Positions 33,013 through 42,177 are shown, counted from the stretch's first letter. The stretch is DNA of 53,747 nucleotides from Burkholderiaceae bacterium (GCA_019751755.1 JAIENA010000313.1:1-53747); one strand, 5' to 3'. A program made the numbers and translations. Notes: generated from the letters alone by a model not told the origin.

Positions 33013-34254
33013 TCAAATCAGATTCAAGGTCATATCGATCTGGTCGGCGACCGGTGCGCTGCGCACCAGTGAGCGCGCTTTTTGCAGCGCGGCGCGGGCT
33101 TCCGTATTGCGGCCCAGGCGGCGGAACAGCAGGCTGCGCAAGCTGAAGTAATAGGTATAACCGGCCAGTTCGGCTTCCAGCGGTTCGAGCATGCGCAGCG
33201 CGGCGGACGGTCCGCGCAAGTGCTCGACCGCCATGGCCCGGTTCAGGGTGACGATGGGGGAGGGGTGCACGGTTTCCAGCACGCCATATAAACGGTCGAT
33301 TTCCGCCCAGTCGGTGCGCCGCGCGCTGGCGGCCTGGGCATGCACCACGGCGACCGAAGCCTGGATCTGGTACGGCCCCAGCGGCTTGCAATGGGCGGCG
33401 CGCTGCGCCAGCGGCAGCGCTTCCGAGATCAGCGCCCGGTCCCAGCGGCTGCGGTCCTGCTGCGCCAGCGGCACCAGCGCGCCATGGGTATCGACCCGGG
33501 CATGGGCCCGCGCGTGTTGCAGCATCAGCAGTGCGGCCAGCCCCAGCGTGCCGCTGTCATATGGATACAGCCGCGCCAGCAAGCGGGCCAGGTTGATCGC
33601 TTCGTCGCACAGTTCCGATCGGATGCCGTGGCGTCCATTGCTGCTCGAATAGCCTTCATTGAAGAGCTGGTAAATCATGGTCGAGACGGTGGCCAGGCGC
33701 TCGGCGCGCTGGTGCTCAAGGATGTCGTCAAACGGCGTCGCTTGTTCGGACACGCGCTGCTTGGCGCGCAGGATGCGCTGTATCATCGCCGTTTCGCGGA
33801 CCTGGAAGGCGTGGGCGATGGACGCCACCGGGACGCCGGACACCAGGCGCAGCGCCAGCGCCATCTGGTGCGACGGCGGCAAGTCCTGGTGGCAGCAGAT
33901 ATACAGCAGGCGCAGGGTGTCGTCGCGGTAGGGGATGTGGCTGTCGGGATCGAGCATGTCGGCGCCGGCGCCGAACAGCAATTCCGCATCGGGCAGGGCC
34001 AGCGCGGCATAGCGGCTGCCGAGCGCTTCCTGGCCGGTGTTGCGGCCGGTAGTCACCAGCCAGGCCAGCGGGTCGCGCGGCAGGCCGCTGCGTGGCCATA
34101 ATTGCAATGCGCCAAGGCTGGCCTGTTTGTGGGCATGGACGGCCAGATCGAGGTCGCGGAAATGCCGCAACAGCGCCGCCATCGCCTGCGGCCGCGTGGC
34201 GCCCAGCGTGGCATGGATGATGTCGCTAATGGAGTGATCGCGATGGCCCATCAT
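33013..34254 (-). CDS. ECF-type RNA polymerase sigma factor with C-terminal TPR-like extension (ECF42-like)
   Basis: The 413-residue protein has an N-terminal sigma-2 region (ALLRHFRDLDLAVHAHKQASLGALQLWPRSGLPRDPLAWLVTTGRN), a sigma-4 helix-turn-helix (GVPVASIAHAFQVRETAMIQRILRAKQRV) and a long helical C-terminal extension. That extension contains YQLFNEGYSS and LTLNRAMAVEH-like repeats, as in ECF42 sigma factors (DUF6596). Members are normally next to a DGPF/YCII-domain gene; none is here. The sequence after WLVTTGRN differs from the usual basic RRAIDxLRR stretch. Its target genes are unknown. GAGG precedes the ATG. Confidence 0.85.
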   Translation of the reverse strand: MMGHRDHSISDIIHATLGATRPQAMAALLRHFRDLDLAVHAHKQASLGALQLWPRSGLPRDPLAWLVTTGRNTGQEALGSRYAALALPDAELLFGAGADMLDPDSHIPYRDDTLRLLYICCHQDLPPSHQMALALRLVSGVPVASIAHAFQVRETAMIQRILRAKQRVSEQATPFDDILEHQRAERLATVSTMIYQLFNEGYSSSNGRHGIRSELCDEAINLARLLARLYPYDSGTLGLAALLMLQHARAHARVDTHGALVPLAQQDRSRWDRALISEALPLAQRAAHCKPLGPYQIQASVAVVHAQAASARRTDWAEIDRLYGVLETVHPSPIVTLNRAMAVEHLRGPSAALRMLEPLEAELAGYTYYFSLRSLLFRRLGRNTEARAALQKARSLVRSAPVADQIDMTLNLI

Positions 34255-34375
34255 CCGAGCTTACCTCAAATTACGCCACGGAAAGCACACCCTTGCCACT
34301 TAGCAAAAAGGGGCCTGGCACTTTTCTGCTCAAAAGCAACAAAATGCCACTGCCTGCGGCTCCTTGCCGATCAGC

Positions 34376-35098
34376 TCAGGCGGCGCTCCGGCGCAGCGCG
34401 CCGCCCAGGAACATGTCGAGCCCGATGTTGAGTTGGCGGTGGACCTCGTCCATGGTCGGCAACTCATCCGGCTGGAACAGGTAGCGCCGGATCTGGTCGC
34501 CCGTCAGGCAGTTCTGCAATTGCACTGCCAGCATCTCCAGCGGCACGTCGTCGCGCAATTGGGCGCGGATGTCGGGGCGGGAAAACAGGCGGATCAGGTG
34601 GGAGCGGGTCTGACCGGGACCGACCTCAAAAAATGCTTGCGCCAGTTCCGGATTCGATTGCGCTTCCGCGATCACCATGCGGTGCAGTGCAATCGCGATC
34701 GGCGAGGTCAGCAACGATGTCAGATGCAGGCCGAAGTCGAACAGCACGTCGCGCAGCGGCCGCGTGGTGGTGTCGACGTCATCCATATTGGCGAAGAAGT
34801 GTGTGCGGCCGGCCGCGATCACGGCGGCAAACAAGCCGGCCTTGCCGCCGAATTTCACATAAATGGTGCGCACCGCCACGCGCGCCTGCTTGGCGATCAT
34901 TTCCAGGCTGACCTTGTTGTAGCCCTTGTCCATAAACAGTTGCGCCGCCGTGATCACCAGTTCCTGGATGCGCGCTTCCGCATCGGCGGCTTTCGGCCGC
35001 CCCTGGGTTTTTTGCTGGCACGGCAATATATGCTCGCCCGGGCAAGGGAAGCTAAGGTCTTGTTTGGAAAGTAATTCCTGGATGGCGTTTTTTGACAT
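34376..35098 (-). CDS. TetR-family repressor of the adjacent efflux operon
   Basis: The 240-residue protein begins with a 50-residue N-terminal extension and then has a TetR helix-turn-helix (ITAAQLFMDKGYNKVSLEMIAKQARVAVRTIYVKFGGKAGLF). The C-terminal ligand-binding region is helical (a TetR_C-like pattern with HRMVIAEAQSNPELAQAFFEVG). It is divergent from the emrA-like gene, and an exact 24-bp inverted repeat lies in between, so it is the probable repressor of the pump and of itself. The inducer is unknown. Confidence 0.92.
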   Translation of the reverse strand: MSKNAIQELLSKQDLSFPCPGEHILPCQQKTQGRPKAADAEARIQELVITAAQLFMDKGYNKVSLEMIAKQARVAVRTIYVKFGGKAGLFAAVIAAGRTHFFANMDDVDTTTRPLRDVLFDFGLHLTSLLTSPIAIALHRMVIAEAQSNPELAQAFFEVGPGQTRSHLIRLFSRPDIRAQLRDDVPLEMLAVQLQNCLTGDQIRRYLFQPDELPTMDEVHRQLNIGLDMFLGGALRRSAA

Positions 35099-35156
35099 GG
35101 CGGGCTGGCTGGAAGGCAGATGGCATCTTATCAGATGGGGACTTTAGTCCAAAATA

Positions 35157-35210
35157 AAATGAAATGCAATCGTTTCATTTCTTGACTTCGCCGAGTGCTT
35201 CACGAATAAT
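35157..35210 (+). promoter_or_regulatory. emrA-like promoter and TetR operator
   Basis: AAATGAAA (35157-35164) and TTTCATTT (35173-35180) form a perfect inverted repeat with an 8-bp spacer. It abuts a promoter: TTGACT (35182-35187), 17 bp, AATAAT (35205-35210). A repressor bound here would block RNA polymerase. A partial copy (ATTTCATTA) recurs at 35222-35230. Confidence 0.75.
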
Positions 35211-35244
35211 GCACCTATCCCATTTCATTATTTGGAGCGCCGTT

Positions 35245-36438
35245 ATGTCGACCCAGACCAGTCAAGCCGAGCAAAAAGTGCTCAGCGCCGTCCCAAGCCC
35301 CACCCCGGCCCAGTCCCCAGCGCAGTCCAAAACCGCAGGCGCTCCGCCATCGAACACCCGCGTGCTGCTGATCGCCGGCCTGATCGCGCTGGCGGCGGTC
35401 GGCGCCGGTGGCCGTATGTGGTACCGCAGCCATAACTTCGTTGAGACGGAAAACGCGTACATTGCCGGCCACGTGCATCCGGTGTCGAGCCGGATTGCCG
35501 GCGTGGTCAGCAAGGTGCTGATCGAGGATAACCAGCTGGTCAAGGAAGGCGATGTGATCGCCGAATTCGATCCGTTCGACCAGCGGGTGCGGGTCGAACA
35601 GATCGAGGCGCAAATCGCCGCCGTCGAACAGCAAGTGCTGCAAGCCGAGGCGCAAATCGCTCAGGTCAACGCCCAGGCCTCCGCCGCCGGCGCGCAAGTG
35701 GCGCAGTCGCAGGCGCAATTGCTGCGCGCGTCGCAAGATGCCGAACGCTATGGCCAGTTGTACTCGAGCCAGATGAAAGCCGTGTCGAAAGCCGAACTTG
35801 ATGCGGCCAACGCGGCCCGTGCCGCCGCCACCGCCGACCTGGCCGCCCGCAAGGACAGCGCGGTTGCCGCCAAGGCGCAAATCGGTTCCGCCACCGCCGC
35901 CCGCGAAGTGCTGAAAGCGCAAGCCAATGTCTTGAAAGTGCAGTTGAAAGACGCGCGGCAGCAACTGGCGTACAACCGCATCACGGCGCCGGTCACGGGC
36001 CGTATCGGCAAGCGTACGCTGGAAGTGGGCCAGCGGGTCCAGGCCGGCCAGCAATTGACGGCCATCGTGCAGGATAACGTATGGGTCACGGCGAACTTCA
36101 AGGAAACCCAGTTGGCGGAACTGAAGCCGGGTCAGCCGGTGCACCTGACGGTCGATGCCTTGCCTGGCAAGGAGCTGGTGGGCCGCGTGGACAGCTTTGC
36201 ACCGGCCTCGGGCGCGCAATTCGCGCTGCTGCCGGCCGATAACGCGACCGGTAACTTCACCAAGATCGTGCAGCGTGTGCCGGTCAAGATCACGTTCAAG
36301 CCGGAAGACTTGAAAGCACTGCAAGGCCGCTTGGTGCCGGGCATGTCGGTGATTGCCGAAGTGTCGCTGAAAGAGACCGCCGCTTTGGACAAAGCGCAGG
36401 CCACGGCCCACGCCAACGCGCAGAAAACTGCCCAATAA
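35245..36438 (+). CDS. Periplasmic adaptor (membrane fusion) protein, EmrA/HlyD-like
   Basis: The ATG at 35245 has GGAG 9 bp upstream. The 397-residue protein has a Pro-rich cytoplasmic start, one transmembrane helix (about 44-62), a lipoyl-like half (ETENAYIAGHVHPVSSRIAGVVSKVL), a long coiled-coil hairpin (about 110-240) and the second half (ITAPVTGRIGKRTLEVGQRVQAGQ). It bridges the inner-membrane EmrB-like exporter to the outer-membrane NodT-like channel across the periplasm. It is the first gene of the three-gene operon. Confidence 0.92.
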   Translation: MSTQTSQAEQKVLSAVPSPTPAQSPAQSKTAGAPPSNTRVLLIAGLIALAAVGAGGRMWYRSHNFVETENAYIAGHVHPVSSRIAGVVSKVLIEDNQLVKEGDVIAEFDPFDQRVRVEQIEAQIAAVEQQVLQAEAQIAQVNAQASAAGAQVAQSQAQLLRASQDAERYGQLYSSQMKAVSKAELDAANAARAAATADLAARKDSAVAAKAQIGSATAAREVLKAQANVLKVQLKDARQQLAYNRITAPVTGRIGKRTLEVGQRVQAGQQLTAIVQDNVWVTANFKETQLAELKPGQPVHLTVDALPGKELVGRVDSFAPASGAQFALLPADNATGNFTKIVQRVPVKITFKPEDLKALQGRLVPGMSVIAEVSLKETAALDKAQATAHANAQKTAQ

Positions 36439-36465
36439 TCCGGCCGGTTCGCAAGGGAGTTCGCA

Positions 36466-38061
36466 ATGAGCAGTGCAACCCTCGACAGGGCGCCGCAATT
36501 GGCCATGGAAGGCCAGAAGGTTGATGCCCGCACCTGGATCGCGGTGGCGGCTGGCATGCTGGGCGCCTTCATGGCGGTGCTCGACATCCAGATCACCAAC
36601 GCTTCGCTGAAGGATATCCTCGGCAGCCTGAACGCCACACAGGAAGAAGGGTCGTGGATTTCCACCGCCTACCTGGTGGCGGAAATCATCGCCATTCCGC
36701 TGACCGCGCTGTTTACCCGCGTGTTCGGCGCGCGCCGCTACATGATCGGCACCACCGCGCTGTTCCTGCTGTTCTCGACCTTGTGCGGCGCCGCCTGGAA
36801 CCTGGAAAGCATGATCGTGTTCCGCATGGCGCAAGGCTTTACCGGCGGCGCCCTGATCCCGATGGCAATGACGCTGGTGATGGCCAAGCTGCCGCCATCG
36901 AAGCGCGCGATCGGCATGGCGATTTTCGGTCTGACCGCCACCCTGGCGCCCTCGATGGGCCCGACGCTGGGCGGTTATCTGAGCGAACTGTATGGCTGGC
37001 CGTCGATCTTTTATATCAACTGGGTGCCCGGCATCCTGCTGATCTGCGGTATCGCCTATGGCCTCGACAAGGAAAAGAACCAACTGCACCAGCTGTTCCA
37101 GGCCGACTGGGTCGGCATCGGCTTTATGGCGCTGGGCCTGGGCGCGCTGACGATTTTCCTGGAAGAGGGCAATAGCAAGGACTGGTTTGATTCCGGTTTC
37201 ATCGTGGCGTTTGCCGCGCTGGCCCTGATCGGCCTGTTGGGCTGGATCGTCACCAGCGCCACCCGCGCCAACCCGTTCGTCAATCTGAGCCTGTATGGCC
37301 AACGCAATTTCCTGGTGGCCAGCGCCTTGTCTGCGGTGTTTGGCATGGCGCTGTATGGCTCGTCGTTCCTGCTGCCGTTGTACCTGGGCCAGATCGCCGG
37401 CTTTACGCCGATGCAGATCGGTGAAGTCATCATGTGGGCCGGCTTGCCGCAACTGTTCATCATGCCGTTTGTGGCCAAGCTGTCGTCGAAAGTCGATAAC
37501 CGTATCCTGTGCTCGTTCGGCCTGTTCATGTTTGGCGCGTCGTGCCTGATGAACGCTTATATGGACGCGACCACCGGCTACGACCAACTGCTGCTGTCGC
37601 AAGTGGTGCGCGCACTGGGGCAGCCGTTCGTCATGCTGACCTTGTCGAACTTCGCGATGCAGGGCATTGCACCGAAAGACATGCCGTCGGCATCGAGCCT
37701 GTTCAACATGACGCGCAACCTCGGCGGTTCGGTCGGCATCGCCTTGCTGGCCACCTCGCTGACGCAGCGCGAACACTTCCACTCGCAGCGCCTGGGCGAA
37801 GCCATCACGTCGTTCTCGCCGGCCGTGCAGGAGCGCCTGGCCGCCATGACGCAAGCGTTTATTGCTAAGGGCATCGATCCGGCCAGCGCCGCCGACAAGG
37901 CGCTGAAAGCGATCGACAGCATCGTGCGGCGCGAATCGTATGTGATGGCTTATAACGACGGCTTCTTTATTGTCAGCGCGATCCTGATGGCGTGCATCGC
38001 GGTGATGTGGCTGTCGGATGAAGTGAAATCCCCTTCCGGCGGTAGTGCCGGCGGACATTGA
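36466..38061 (+). CDS. DHA2-family MFS exporter, EmrB-like
   Basis: The 531-residue protein has about 14 transmembrane segments. It starts with the EmrB signature (WIAVAAGMLGAFMAVLDIQITNASLKDI, EEGSWISTAYLVAEIIAIPLTALFTRVFGARRYM), continues with the RMAQGFTGGALIPMAMTL motif and has MNAYMDATTGYDQLLLSQVVRALGQPF later. It expels amphipathic toxic compounds through the tripartite complex, driven by protons. GGGAG precedes the start. Its stop overlaps the next open frame. Confidence 0.93.
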   Translation: MSSATLDRAPQLAMEGQKVDARTWIAVAAGMLGAFMAVLDIQITNASLKDILGSLNATQEEGSWISTAYLVAEIIAIPLTALFTRVFGARRYMIGTTALFLLFSTLCGAAWNLESMIVFRMAQGFTGGALIPMAMTLVMAKLPPSKRAIGMAIFGLTATLAPSMGPTLGGYLSELYGWPSIFYINWVPGILLICGIAYGLDKEKNQLHQLFQADWVGIGFMALGLGALTIFLEEGNSKDWFDSGFIVAFAALALIGLLGWIVTSATRANPFVNLSLYGQRNFLVASALSAVFGMALYGSSFLLPLYLGQIAGFTPMQIGEVIMWAGLPQLFIMPFVAKLSSKVDNRILCSFGLFMFGASCLMNAYMDATTGYDQLLLSQVVRALGQPFVMLTLSNFAMQGIAPKDMPSASSLFNMTRNLGGSVGIALLATSLTQREHFHSQRLGEAITSFSPAVQERLAAMTQAFIAKGIDPASAADKALKAIDSIVRRESYVMAYNDGFFIVSAILMACIAVMWLSDEVKSPSGGSAGGH

Positions 38062-38078
38062 TAGAAAAGGATAGCACC

Positions 38079-39542
38079 ATGTTAAAACGTATGACTTTGG
38101 CTGCCGCTGTCACTGCCGCGATGTTCGCGCTGACTGGCTGCGCCACCGTGGGTCCCGAATTTTCCGCGCCAGGCAACGTGACGGCGGCGAACTTCCGCCA
38201 TGCCCCAGCCGCGCCAGGCGCAGCAGCACAGGCGCGCCTGCCGGCGCAGTGGTGGAGCGTGTATGGCGACGACACCTTGAACCGCCTGGAACAGAGCGCC
38301 CTGCGCGACAACCCGACCGTCAAAGCCGCCGCCCAGCGTTTATTGCAGGCGCAGGCGCAACTGGGCGTGGTGAAATCGAGTCAGGGCCCGTCCGTCAATG
38401 TCAGCACCGGCGTGTCGAATTCGCGCACCTCGGCCAACACCTCGCAGGGACTCGCGCTGGGCAACCGCTCGATCCATGGCGATAATTTCTCGGTGGGTGC
38501 CGCCCTGTCGTATGAAGTCGACTTGTGGGGCCGGGTGCGCCGCCTGGTCGAAGCGTCCGAGGCCCAGGCCCAGGCGCTGGAAGCGGACCGCGACGGCGTG
38601 TTGTTGCTGCTGTCGGCGCAAGTGGCGTCGAGCTATTGGCAGCTGCGCGGCCTGGATGCGGAGATCGCCATCCTGAATGGCGCGCTGGACACCCGCCGCG
38701 AATCGGAACAACTGGTCAATGCGCGCTTCAATGCCGGCCTGTCGAATGAACTTGATACCTCGCGCGCGCGCATCGAACGCGCCAATGCGGAAGCCGATTT
38801 GCAGGAAACCGTGCGCCAGCGTAATACATTGGAACATGCGCTGGCCGTGCTGACGGGCGCCTCACCATCGGCGATGCGCCTGCCGTCCGCCGCCAGTGCC
38901 TTGCCACAGCCGCCCGCGATCCCGGTCGGCTTGCCGGCCAGCTTGCTGTCGCAGCGTCCCGACCTGGCCGGCAGCGTGGCGGCATTGCGCGCGTCGAATG
39001 CGCAGATCGGCGTGGCGGAAGCGGCGTTTTATCCGTCGATCAGCCTGACCGGCAATTTCGGCCTTGCCTCGGAAAGTCTGGGCGACCTGACCAAAGGTGG
39101 TTCGCGCCAGTTCAGCATCGGCCCCCTGGGGCTGTCGCTGCCGGTGTTCGATAGCGGCCGCAATCACGCCAATTTGACCCTGGCCAAGGCCCGCTATGAC
39201 GAAGCCCTGGCCAACCACGAAGGCCGTTTATTGACGGCGCTGCGCGAAGTGGAAGACGCCTTGTCCGACGTGCAGCAAAAGCAGCAACAGCAGCAAGTGC
39301 AGGCGCAATCGCGTGACGCGGCGGCGCGTGCCTACCAGGTGGCGCTGGCCCGCTATGAGCGCGGCCTGTCGACCTACCTGGATGTGACGGACGCGCAGCG
39401 CAGCGCGCTGGCGGCCGACCGCACCGCCGCGCAAATTACCACCCAGCGCCTGCTGGCGACGGTGGCCGTGGCGCGCGCGCTGGGCGCGGGCTGGCAGGCG
39501 TCGCCGGCGCTGGCGCAAGCGGGCCAGGCCGCCGTGCACTGA
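38079..39542 (+). CDS. NodT-family outer-membrane efflux lipoprotein
   Basis: The ATG at 38079 has AAAAGGA upstream. The 487-residue protein has a lipoprotein signal peptide with lipobox LTGC (about residue 18-21). Two copies of the outer-membrane efflux (TolC-like) repeat follow, with PTVKAAAQRLLQAQAQLGVVKS and PDLAGSVAALRASNAQIGVAEAAFYPSISLTG. A Gln-rich stretch near residue 400 (QQKQQQQQVQAQS) lies in the second helical region. It forms the outer-membrane exit channel for the EmrA/B-like pump. Confidence 0.93.
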   Translation: MLKRMTLAAAVTAAMFALTGCATVGPEFSAPGNVTAANFRHAPAAPGAAAQARLPAQWWSVYGDDTLNRLEQSALRDNPTVKAAAQRLLQAQAQLGVVKSSQGPSVNVSTGVSNSRTSANTSQGLALGNRSIHGDNFSVGAALSYEVDLWGRVRRLVEASEAQAQALEADRDGVLLLLSAQVASSYWQLRGLDAEIAILNGALDTRRESEQLVNARFNAGLSNELDTSRARIERANAEADLQETVRQRNTLEHALAVLTGASPSAMRLPSAASALPQPPAIPVGLPASLLSQRPDLAGSVAALRASNAQIGVAEAAFYPSISLTGNFGLASESLGDLTKGGSRQFSIGPLGLSLPVFDSGRNHANLTLAKARYDEALANHEGRLLTALREVEDALSDVQQKQQQQQVQAQSRDAAARAYQVALARYERGLSTYLDVTDAQRSALAADRTAAQITTQRLLATVAVARALGAGWQASPALAQAGQAAVH

Positions 39543-39568
39543 TTACGCGATAGCTTACGCTGGCGAGG

Positions 39569-39590
39569 CCTGCGGCAGTTTTGCCGCAGG
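39569..39590 (+). terminator. Hairpin downstream of the efflux operon
   Basis: CCTGCGGCA and TGCCGCAGG pair perfectly around a GTTT loop, 27 bp past the NodT stop. There is no T-tract, so it may be a weak terminator or an mRNA stabiliser. Confidence 0.5.
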
Positions 39591-39673
39591 TCCGAAGCGT
39601 TGTGATAATCCGTGCATGTTGAAGCTTGGTGATTGCATTATGATTGCCATTTTTTCAATCGCATGGAGCTGCC

Positions 39674-41425
39674 GTGTCTGTTCGCCTTGCCCTCCTTTGC
39701 GCCATGCTTGCCGGCGCCGTATCGTCCAGTGCCATCGCGGCGCCCCTGTCGATGCAAAGCGATCCCGCATTAATAGCAAAAATCACGTTGAACGGCTTGC
39801 CCGGCGCGGCAGCGGCGGGCGTGTGGCGCAATGGCGAAGCAGCGTTTGGCCATGCGCCGGCGGCCGCCGCGCAAGATGCGCTGTTCGAGATCGGTTCCGC
39901 CAGCAAGGTATTTACAGGCTTGCTGCTGGCGCAGGCAGTGGAAAAGGGCGACCTGCAGCTCGATGACACCGTGGCCAAGCTGCTGGGCAGCGCAGTGGCG
40001 TTGACGCCCAATGTGGCTAATATCACGCTGCGCCAACTGGTAACGCACACCTCCTGTTTGCCGCGCTTGCCAGCCAATCTGGTGACGGAAGACGGCACCG
40101 CCAATCCTTACCGCCAATATGACCGTGCCATGCTGTGGTCGGCGCTGTCGGCGTTGTCGCTGCCACGCGCCGCGCCATGCAAGGCGGAATACAGCAACAT
40201 GGGCTTTGCTGTGCTGGGCGAATTGCTGGCCCAACGCTATGCCAAGGATTGGACGACATTGGTGGAACAGCGCATCACAGGACCGCTGGGCATGCACGAC
40301 ACAGTGCTGAAGCTGGGCGGCAAGGCAGGGCGCTTTGCCGCGCCCCATTCCGGCCACCAGCCAACATCGCAATGGGATTTCATCGCGTTTGCAGGGGCCG
40401 GCGGACTGCGTTCGACGCCGGCGGACATGCTGTTGTTCAGCAAGGCGATCCTGGCCGGTGGCAAGGGCCCGCTGGGCGGCGCGGCGGAGCGCCTGCTGCA
40501 GCCGCTCGAGAAATTTGGCGGCGGCGAAATCGGCTATGCCATCATGATCAACGGACCGGCGGAGCGCCGCACGTATTCCCATGGTGGCGCTACCGGTGGC
40601 TTCCGCACAGCGTGGCTGCTGTTGCCCGATACGAAGGAAGCGCTGGTGGTGATGGCCAGTAATGGCGATGCGGCCATCGGCAGCGCGGAGAGCGATATCC
40701 TGGCCGCGCGCTATGGTATCGCCACCTCCAGCATGGCGCTCGACAGCATTGCATTGCCTGCGTATGTGGGGGTGTACCGTCTCGATGCGGGCGGCAAGCT
40801 GACCTTCGTGGCGCAGGATGGCCGTTTGTATGGTCGCCTGACGGGACAACCATTTGCGCCATTGACGTCCGCTGCGCCCGATGTGTTCACGTTGCCGAAT
40901 GTGGGCGCGGAATTCACGTTTGGGCGTGATCCAGGGGACAAGAACAAGGTGGTGGGCGTGACGCTGCGCCAGCGGGGAGGCGTATTGACCGGAAAACGCA
41001 CGGAACAGGCGCCGCCCGCCATGGCCAGCCATGGCTTCATCACGCAGGAAACGTATGGCGGCATGTATGTGGCACCGATGCCGCCATTGAACTTCAATAT
41101 CAATGCCCGCGCCGGACAATTGATCCTGAAGCTGAACGAACAGCCGGCCATTCCCCTGTTCCCGGTGGACGGCAAGGCGGACCGCTTTGCGGCGGATGTG
41201 GTGGCGGCTGAAGTGCAATTCGAGCGCGATGCCAGCGGCAAAGTGGTGGCGCTGGTTCTGCACCAGAACGGCCAGACGGTACGCGCCAAACGCCAGATTC
41301 CCGCCCCGCTGGCGTTCGATGCGACACCGGTTTACCTGCGCGGCAGCATGAACTCATGGGGAACCCGGGACCGCCTGCAGGCCGTCGCGCCGGGCACGCC
41401 GCAGTTGTCGGTACGTGCGTTGTGA
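39674..41425 (+). CDS. Periplasmic serine hydrolase, class C beta-lactamase family, with truncated C-terminal CBM48-like start
   Basis: The GTG at 39674 has GGAG upstream and is followed by a good signal peptide (SVRLALLCAMLAGAVSSSAIA). The 583-residue protein has the SxxK motif SASK (about 75-78), the Tyr-Ser-Asn motif (CKAEYSNMGFAVLGE) and HGGATGG near residue 300, so the acyl-serine site is complete. It could be a DD-peptidase, esterase or beta-lactamase relative. Two further beta-rich domains follow. The last 30 residues (PVYLRGSMNSWGTRDRLQAVAPG) look like the first strands of a glycogen-binding CBM48 domain, which then stops. Confidence 0.88.
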   Translation: MSVRLALLCAMLAGAVSSSAIAAPLSMQSDPALIAKITLNGLPGAAAAGVWRNGEAAFGHAPAAAAQDALFEIGSASKVFTGLLLAQAVEKGDLQLDDTVAKLLGSAVALTPNVANITLRQLVTHTSCLPRLPANLVTEDGTANPYRQYDRAMLWSALSALSLPRAAPCKAEYSNMGFAVLGELLAQRYAKDWTTLVEQRITGPLGMHDTVLKLGGKAGRFAAPHSGHQPTSQWDFIAFAGAGGLRSTPADMLLFSKAILAGGKGPLGGAAERLLQPLEKFGGGEIGYAIMINGPAERRTYSHGGATGGFRTAWLLLPDTKEALVVMASNGDAAIGSAESDILAARYGIATSSMALDSIALPAYVGVYRLDAGGKLTFVAQDGRLYGRLTGQPFAPLTSAAPDVFTLPNVGAEFTFGRDPGDKNKVVGVTLRQRGGVLTGKRTEQAPPAMASHGFITQETYGGMYVAPMPPLNFNINARAGQLILKLNEQPAIPLFPVDGKADRFAADVVAAEVQFERDASGKVVALVLHQNGQTVRAKRQIPAPLAFDATPVYLRGSMNSWGTRDRLQAVAPGTPQLSVRAL

Positions 41426-41536
41426 TTGCAAATGTTTGGTTCGCAATGTAGTTCTTGAGTGAGCATTTATTCCTTTGGTGGCGTCAGTGATACTGGCTGC
41501 GTATTGCAGTTTTATTAACCCATCAAAGGAAGTCAC

Positions 41537-42136
41537 ATGAAAGTCATCGTTATCGGCGCCGCCGGCACTATCGGCAGCGCCATCGTGGAAGAGCTGGGCC
41601 ACCGCCACGACATCGTCACCGTCGGCAAGACCCGTGGCCAGCACCAGGCCGACATCACCGACTACGCCCAAGTGCAGGCGCTGTTTGCGCGCATCGGCCA
41701 GGCCGATGCGGTGGTGGTGGCGGCCGGCATTATGGCGCTGGAACCCTTGTCCGGCATGACGCCGGAGCGCTTCCGCGTCGGTCTCGACAGCAAACTGATG
41801 GGGCAAGTCCACGTGGCGCTGGCAGCGCAGCATGCGCTCAACGATGGTGGCTCCATCACGCTGACCAGCGGCATCGATGTGTACCACCCGATCCGCCATG
41901 CCAGCAACGCCGTGGCGTCCAATTCCGCCGTGGAAGGCTTTGTGCGCGGCGCCGCCATCGAACTGGCGCGCGGCATCCGTATCAACGTGGTGACGCCGGG
42001 CTTGCTGACGGAATCGAAGGACGCCTACGGCCACCTGTTCCCCGGTTTTGAAACCGTGCCCGCGCGGCGCGTCGCGCTGGCCTATGCGCGCAGCGTGGAG
42101 GGGGCGCAGACCGGGCAGGTTTATCAGGTCTGGTAA
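41537..42136 (+). CDS. Short-chain dehydrogenase/reductase family protein (PRK07578-like)
   Basis: The 199-residue protein has an NADP-binding Rossmann start (MKVIVIGAAGTIGSAIVEEL), NAG-equivalent AAGIMAL and INVVTPGLLTES. The position of the usual YxxxK catalytic pair holds SNAVASNSAVEGF instead, so the classical proton-transfer residues are missing; that appears to be normal for this small subfamily. GGAAG precedes the ATG. It is a close paralogue of the gene at the right end of the window. Function is unknown. Confidence 0.85.
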   Translation: MKVIVIGAAGTIGSAIVEELGHRHDIVTVGKTRGQHQADITDYAQVQALFARIGQADAVVVAAGIMALEPLSGMTPERFRVGLDSKLMGQVHVALAAQHALNDGGSITLTSGIDVYHPIRHASNAVASNSAVEGFVRGAAIELARGIRINVVTPGLLTESKDAYGHLFPGFETVPARRVALAYARSVEGAQTGQVYQVW

Positions 42137-42177
42137 TGACTCGGGCGCATGGTCGCCCTTATACGCAGGCCGCCGCC

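Noticed and set aside
39674..41425. Serine hydrolase as a true AmpC beta-lactamase
   Set aside because: The catalytic motifs fit the whole S12/class C family, but the extra C-terminal domains and lack of an ampR neighbour make a resistance role unsupported.
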